From Sphingomonas naasensis (GTDB taxonomy: Bacteria > Pseudomonadota > Alphaproteobacteria > Sphingomonadales > Sphingomonadaceae), in contig NZ_SRXU01000012.1 of NCBI RefSeq assembly GCF_004792695.1, positions 1 through 64,000 on the forward strand: a stretch of 64,000 nt of DNA, given 5' to 3'. The notes below the pieces were generated by a model, which ran no database searches, was not told where the DNA came from, and saw nothing but the letters and a program-made list of their open reading frames with translations. This document shows positions 61,387 to 64,000 of this stretch, piece after piece; the stretch's first letter is position 1; every line of letters begins with the position of its first letter. The translations under genes and the position numbers were made by a program.

Positions 61387-62039
61387 CGCGGCGCGCCGCA
61401 ATCGCGGCGGCGGCGGCGCTGCTGCTCGCCACCGGCGCGTGCAAGGGCGGCGAGGAGGCCGGCAACAACGCTGCCGACGATCTGGTGATCACCACCGGCC
61501 CGGGTAACACCGCGGGCGGCACCGAAGTGGTGGCGGTCGGCCCCGACACCAGCGTGCTCAATGCGGCGGCGACGCCGATGAAGGAGCGCGAGGCCGTGCT
61601 GGGGCTGCTCAACAAGCGCAACGGCCAGGCCCGCGAGTTCAAGCTCAAGCCCGGCCAGGCGGGGCGCAGCGGCGACGTGATCGTCCGGCTGCGGGCATGC
61701 GACAAGACCGCGCCCTGGGAGGCCGAGCAGCTCACCGGCGCGTTTCTCCAGGTCGATGTCGAGCAGCTCGACAAGAGCTGGCGGCGCGTCTTTTCGGGCT
61801 GGGTGTACAAGGAGCGGCCGGCGCTCAACGTCGTTCAGCACCCGATCTACGACGTCTGGATCAAGAGCTGCGCGATGACCTTCCGCGACAGCGGGCCCGA
61901 CACCGTGCCGGCCCCTGCGGCGGGCGGAAGCGGATCGGGCGACCGGTCGAGCGCGAAGAAATCGCCCGAGACCGAAGGGGCGCCGAGCGAGAGCCCCGCC
62001 GCCGAATCACCCAGCGCGGCACCCAGCAACGCGACATAA
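61383..62039 (+). CDS. DUF2155 lipoprotein
   Basis: The 218-residue protein begins MTRRAAIAAAAALLLATGACKGG, a lipoprotein signal with lipobox TGAC. DUF2155 motifs lie in the second half: AVLGLLNKRNGQAREFKLKPG, RLRACDKTAPWE and FSGWVYKERPALNVVQHPIYDVWIK. The function is unknown, but the family co-occurs with NDUFA12. The last 60 residues are a low-complexity Ser/Pro/Ala tail that overlaps the aat coding sequence on the other strand. Confidence 0.9.
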   Translation: MTRRAAIAAAAALLLATGACKGGEEAGNNAADDLVITTGPGNTAGGTEVVAVGPDTSVLNAAATPMKEREAVLGLLNKRNGQAREFKLKPGQAGRSGDVIVRLRACDKTAPWEAEQLTGAFLQVDVEQLDKSWRRVFSGWVYKERPALNVVQHPIYDVWIKSCAMTFRDSGPDTVPAPAAGGSGSGDRSSAKKSPETEGAPSESPAAESPSAAPSNAT

Positions 62040-62602
62040 TCGTCGCGCGGGATTTCGATCGCGCCGAGCGTGGCGAGATGCTCGGTCTGGAACTGACAGT
62101 CGAGCAGGGTGAACCCGCCCGCTTTCAACCGCGCGACGAGATGCGCGAAGGCGACCTTCGAGGCATCGCGAACCCGGGTGACCATCGATTCGCCGAAAAA
62201 GGCGCGGCCCAGCGCCAGCCCGTACAGGCCGCCGGCGAGGCGATCGCCATCCCAGCACTCGATCGAATGCGCGAAACCGCGGCGGTGGAGCTCGGTGAAG
62301 ACGCGCTCGATCGGGCCGTTGATCCATGTGTCGGGCCGGTCGGTCGCGGCTTCGGCGCAAAGCCGGATGATCTCCCCGAACGCGCTGTCGACGGTGACCC
62401 GGAAGCGATCGGCGAGGATCGTCTTCCGCAGCGAGCGCGACAGGTGGAAATCGTCGAGCGGCAGGATTCCGCGCAGCTTGGGCTCGACCCAATAGACGCT
62501 CGACGCGAGCCGGTGATCGGCCATCGGGAAGACGCCCATCGCATATGCGCGCAGCACCAGATCGGGATCGAGATCGAGCTGGGGAGGAACGCGGTGCGTC
62601 AT
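61847..62602 (-). CDS. aat: Leucyl/phenylalanyl-tRNA-protein transferase
   Basis: The 251-residue protein begins MTHRVPPQLDLDPDLVLRAYAMGVFPMAD and has WVEPKLRGILPLDDFHLSRSLRK, then the core GGLYGLALGRAFFGESMV and LLDCQFQTEHLATLGA. It adds Leu or Phe to N-terminal Lys/Arg for ClpAP degradation (N-degron). The last residues (KVIAQLLIQTS) resemble the family's end. It overlaps the DUF2155 gene by 193 bp in opposite orientation. Confidence 0.94.
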   Translation of the reverse strand: MTHRVPPQLDLDPDLVLRAYAMGVFPMADHRLASSVYWVEPKLRGILPLDDFHLSRSLRKTILADRFRVTVDSAFGEIIRLCAEAATDRPDTWINGPIERVFTELHRRGFAHSIECWDGDRLAGGLYGLALGRAFFGESMVTRVRDASKVAFAHLVARLKAGGFTLLDCQFQTEHLATLGAIEIPRDDYVALLGAALGDSAAGLSLGAPSVSGDFFALDRSPDPLPPAAGAGTVSGPLSRKVIAQLLIQTS

Positions 62603-62608
62603 GGCGCC

Positions 62609-63334
62609 TCAACGCTTCGATGCCAGCCGGCGTTCGATCGCCTGCCACAAATCGGCGAATGCCTGCGCGCCGGGGCTGCGCGGCGCGAAGGCGCCGACCG
62701 GACGGCGCCGCACCGCCATCGCCTCGACGATGCTCGCCATCGGAATCACCGGCCAATCGGGCTGGGCGGCGAGCGCCTCGGCATGGAGCTTGCGACGCCG
62801 ATCGACCATCGAATGGACCGGCATCAGCGGCGCGCCCTTGCGGCCGAGATGGCTCTCGACCTCGGCGAGCGCGCGCATCGACAGCGGCGAGGGGATCACC
62901 GGCACGACGATCAGATCGGCGGCGCGCATCACCTGCTCGCTGGTCTCGGTAAGGCCGGGCGGGCAATCGAGCAGCACGCGCTCGTAGGAATCGGCCAGCG
63001 CCGTGAGCAGCTTGGCGAGGCGCTTCTTCTTGTCGAGCTCGTGAAAGGTCCGGTCGAGCGATCGCAGCGAGGCATCGGCGGCGATCAGGTCGAGCCGGTC
63101 GATGCCGGTATGGCGGGCGAGCTTGGCCGGGCCGACATCGCGCGTGAAGATCGCCTGCGCCGCGTTGCGGCCACTGGCATGGCCCTCGAGCAGGAAGGTC
63201 GATGCCGCCTGCGGATCGAGATCCCAGAGCAGCGCGCGCCGGGCGGAGCGCGTCGCCGCGGCCCAGGCGAGATTGACCGCCAGCGTCGTCTTACCGACGC
63301 CGCCCTTCAGGCTGTAGACCGCGATCGTCGCCAA
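62609..63334 (-). CDS. ParA-family ATPase
   Basis: The 241-residue protein starts at a TTG (63334) six bases after GGAGGAGGA. It opens with ATIAVYSLKGGVGKTTLAVN, the deviant Walker A of ParA/MipZ proteins. Further motifs are LLWDLDPQAASTFLL and VLLDCPPGLTETSEQVMRAAD. An ATG at 63367 in the same frame is rejected because it lies in the terminator of the upstream gene. It is an orphan ParA without parB nearby. It follows aat closely upstream (6 bp) on the same strand. Confidence 0.88.
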   Translation of the reverse strand: MATIAVYSLKGGVGKTTLAVNLAWAAATRSARRALLWDLDPQAASTFLLEGHASGRNAAQAIFTRDVGPAKLARHTGIDRLDLIAADASLRSLDRTFHELDKKKRLAKLLTALADSYERVLLDCPPGLTETSEQVMRAADLIVVPVIPSPLSMRALAEVESHLGRKGAPLMPVHSMVDRRRKLHAEALAAQPDWPVIPMASIVEAMAVRRRPVGAFAPRSPGAQAFADLWQAIERRLASKR

Positions 63335-63372
63335 ACGAGTCCTCCTCCGCAGCTGCGAGGCTGGCATGAAAA

Positions 63373-63401
63373 AGGGCCGGCGGGGAAGCCCCGCCGGCCC
63401 T
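63373..63401 (-). terminator. Terminator of the small lipoprotein gene
   Basis: A perfect 13-bp stem (AGGGCCGGCGGGG/CCCCGCCGGCCCT) with loop AAG is followed on the minus strand by TTTTTCATG. It lies 24 bp past the lipoprotein stop and immediately before the ParA ribosome site. Confidence 0.85.
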
Positions 63402-63425
63402 GGAAAATAACGAGTCTGTCGCGCC

Positions 63426-63809
63426 TCAGGCGTGGCAGGTCTTGGCGGCCTTGCCGGGCACCGTGACGTTGACGTTCTTCGGCGTGCCGGTGAGCTTGTA
63501 GCCACCCGCGGCCTCGAAGGGCTGGCCAGCCTCGGGCGCCTTGAGCATCGTCGCCGGGCCACCCTTCTCGGTCTTGAGCTGGACCTGCTTGTTGCCCTGG
63601 AAGAAATCCACGTAAATCAGGCTGTTGTCACCGCAGCGCAGCGTGACGCTCTCGGAGATCGCAGGCGGAAGCTCGACCGGCGCGGCGTTGGCGAGCTGCG
63701 AGGCCATCGGATCGGGAGCGGTGCTGCTCACTTCCTCGGGCTTGCTCTCACAAGCGGCGAGGGAAAAGAGCGCAATCGCGGCGGCGGCGATAAGAGAAGG
63801 GTTCTTCAT
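63426..63809 (-). CDS. Small lipoprotein, possibly MliC-like
   Basis: The 127-residue protein begins MKNPSLIAAAAIALFSLAACES, with lipobox LAAC. The mature part has a short disordered linker and a beta-rich domain (VTLRCGDNSLIYVDFFQGNKQVQL, then GGYKLTGTPKNVNVTV) ending KTCHA. Two cysteines could form a disulphide. The strand pattern and the Gly-Gly-Tyr step resemble lysozyme inhibitors of the MliC type, but this is weak. It has its own terminator. Upstream 63810-64000 holds AT-rich promoter-like sequence and no gene. Confidence 0.65.
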   Translation of the reverse strand: MKNPSLIAAAAIALFSLAACESKPEEVSSTAPDPMASQLANAAPVELPPAISESVTLRCGDNSLIYVDFFQGNKQVQLKTEKGGPATMLKAPEAGQPFEAAGGYKLTGTPKNVNVTVPGKAAKTCHA

Positions 63810-64000
63810 AGCGGAATTTGCTTTCGGTCAGGCTGCAAGAATCGTCAAGCGATTCGTGATACAAGGTCACATTATTGTGTTGCGACGCAGCGTAACACTG
63901 CGATTGTGTCCCCGATGTGAATGCTATTCGTGGAATTCGTCCAAGTCCGGGATTCTCCCGAACGCGATCTTCGTCCCGACTGCGTCGACCCGGCCGCCGT

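Noticed and set aside
63365..63367. ATG as start of the ParA ATPase
   Set aside because: It lies at the foot of the upstream gene's terminator, while the TTG at 63334 has GGAGGA and begins at the conserved N-terminus.

Overview
The window looks like a chromosomal segment of a high-GC alphaproteobacterium, most likely Sphingomonas or a close relative. The basis is the NDUFA12-type complex I protein, the DUF2155/aat/ParA block, the fatty acyl-AMP ligase, short Sphingomonas-type palindromic repeats, and the large number of TonB, PepSY and alpha/beta-hydrolase genes. No phage, plasmid, CRISPR or rRNA gene was seen. There is one tRNA (tRNA-Trp, 54704-54780, minus). About 60 protein genes can be supported. 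Most inferred starts have a visible Shine-Dalgarno sequence, and many neighbours are coupled by 4-nt ATGA or GTGA overlaps.

Layout. 0-2.9 kb: envelope and hypothetical genes, a 280-bp MITE-like inverted-repeat element and a DUF808 membrane protein. 3.0-22.5 kb: the normally contiguous secE-nusG-rplK-rplA-rplJ-rplL locus, still in order on the minus strand but split into three blocks (secE-nusG at 21 kb, rplKA at 13 kb, rplJL at 3-4 kb). The spacers hold unrelated genes: a pectate lyase, an L,D-transpeptidase, an alcohol dehydrogenase, an epoxide hydrolase, an orphan PstS-like lipoprotein, a LysR/cupin/aldo-keto reductase/alcohol dehydrogenase locus and a beta-helix protein without a signal peptide. 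22.7-30.3 kb: a trimeric autotransporter adhesin, a three-gene operon ending in a frameshifted AprI/Inh-type protease inhibitor, and a TPR Ser/Thr kinase paired with an ECF-like sigma factor. 30.5-34.4 kb: a PaoABC-type molybdenum aldehyde oxidase.

34.4-50.4 kb: a signalling and detoxification island. It holds two response regulators, a PAS histidine kinase, two HisKA_2-type ATPases, a UBP zinc finger and a 970-residue regulator with a PhoB-type winged helix, a STAND NTPase and a TPR region. Beside the regulator are divergent operons for a short-chain dehydrogenase, a thioredoxin-like protein, an epoxide hydrolase, Ohr, alpha/beta hydrolases, cytochrome P460 and a DUF1348 protein. Three promoters in this island share paired CTAAC boxes set exactly 22 nt before a -10-like hexamer, so I propose an unrecognised regulon controlled by the STAND regulator. 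50.6-54.5 kb: a PepSY/TonB receptor/DUF2946-like metal-uptake operon. 54.7-64 kb: tRNA-Trp, a GGDEF-EAL protein, the acyl-AMP ligase, recX, a double cold-shock protein, DUF192, NDUFA12, DUF2155 overlapping aat tail to tail, a ParA ATPase and a small lipoprotein.
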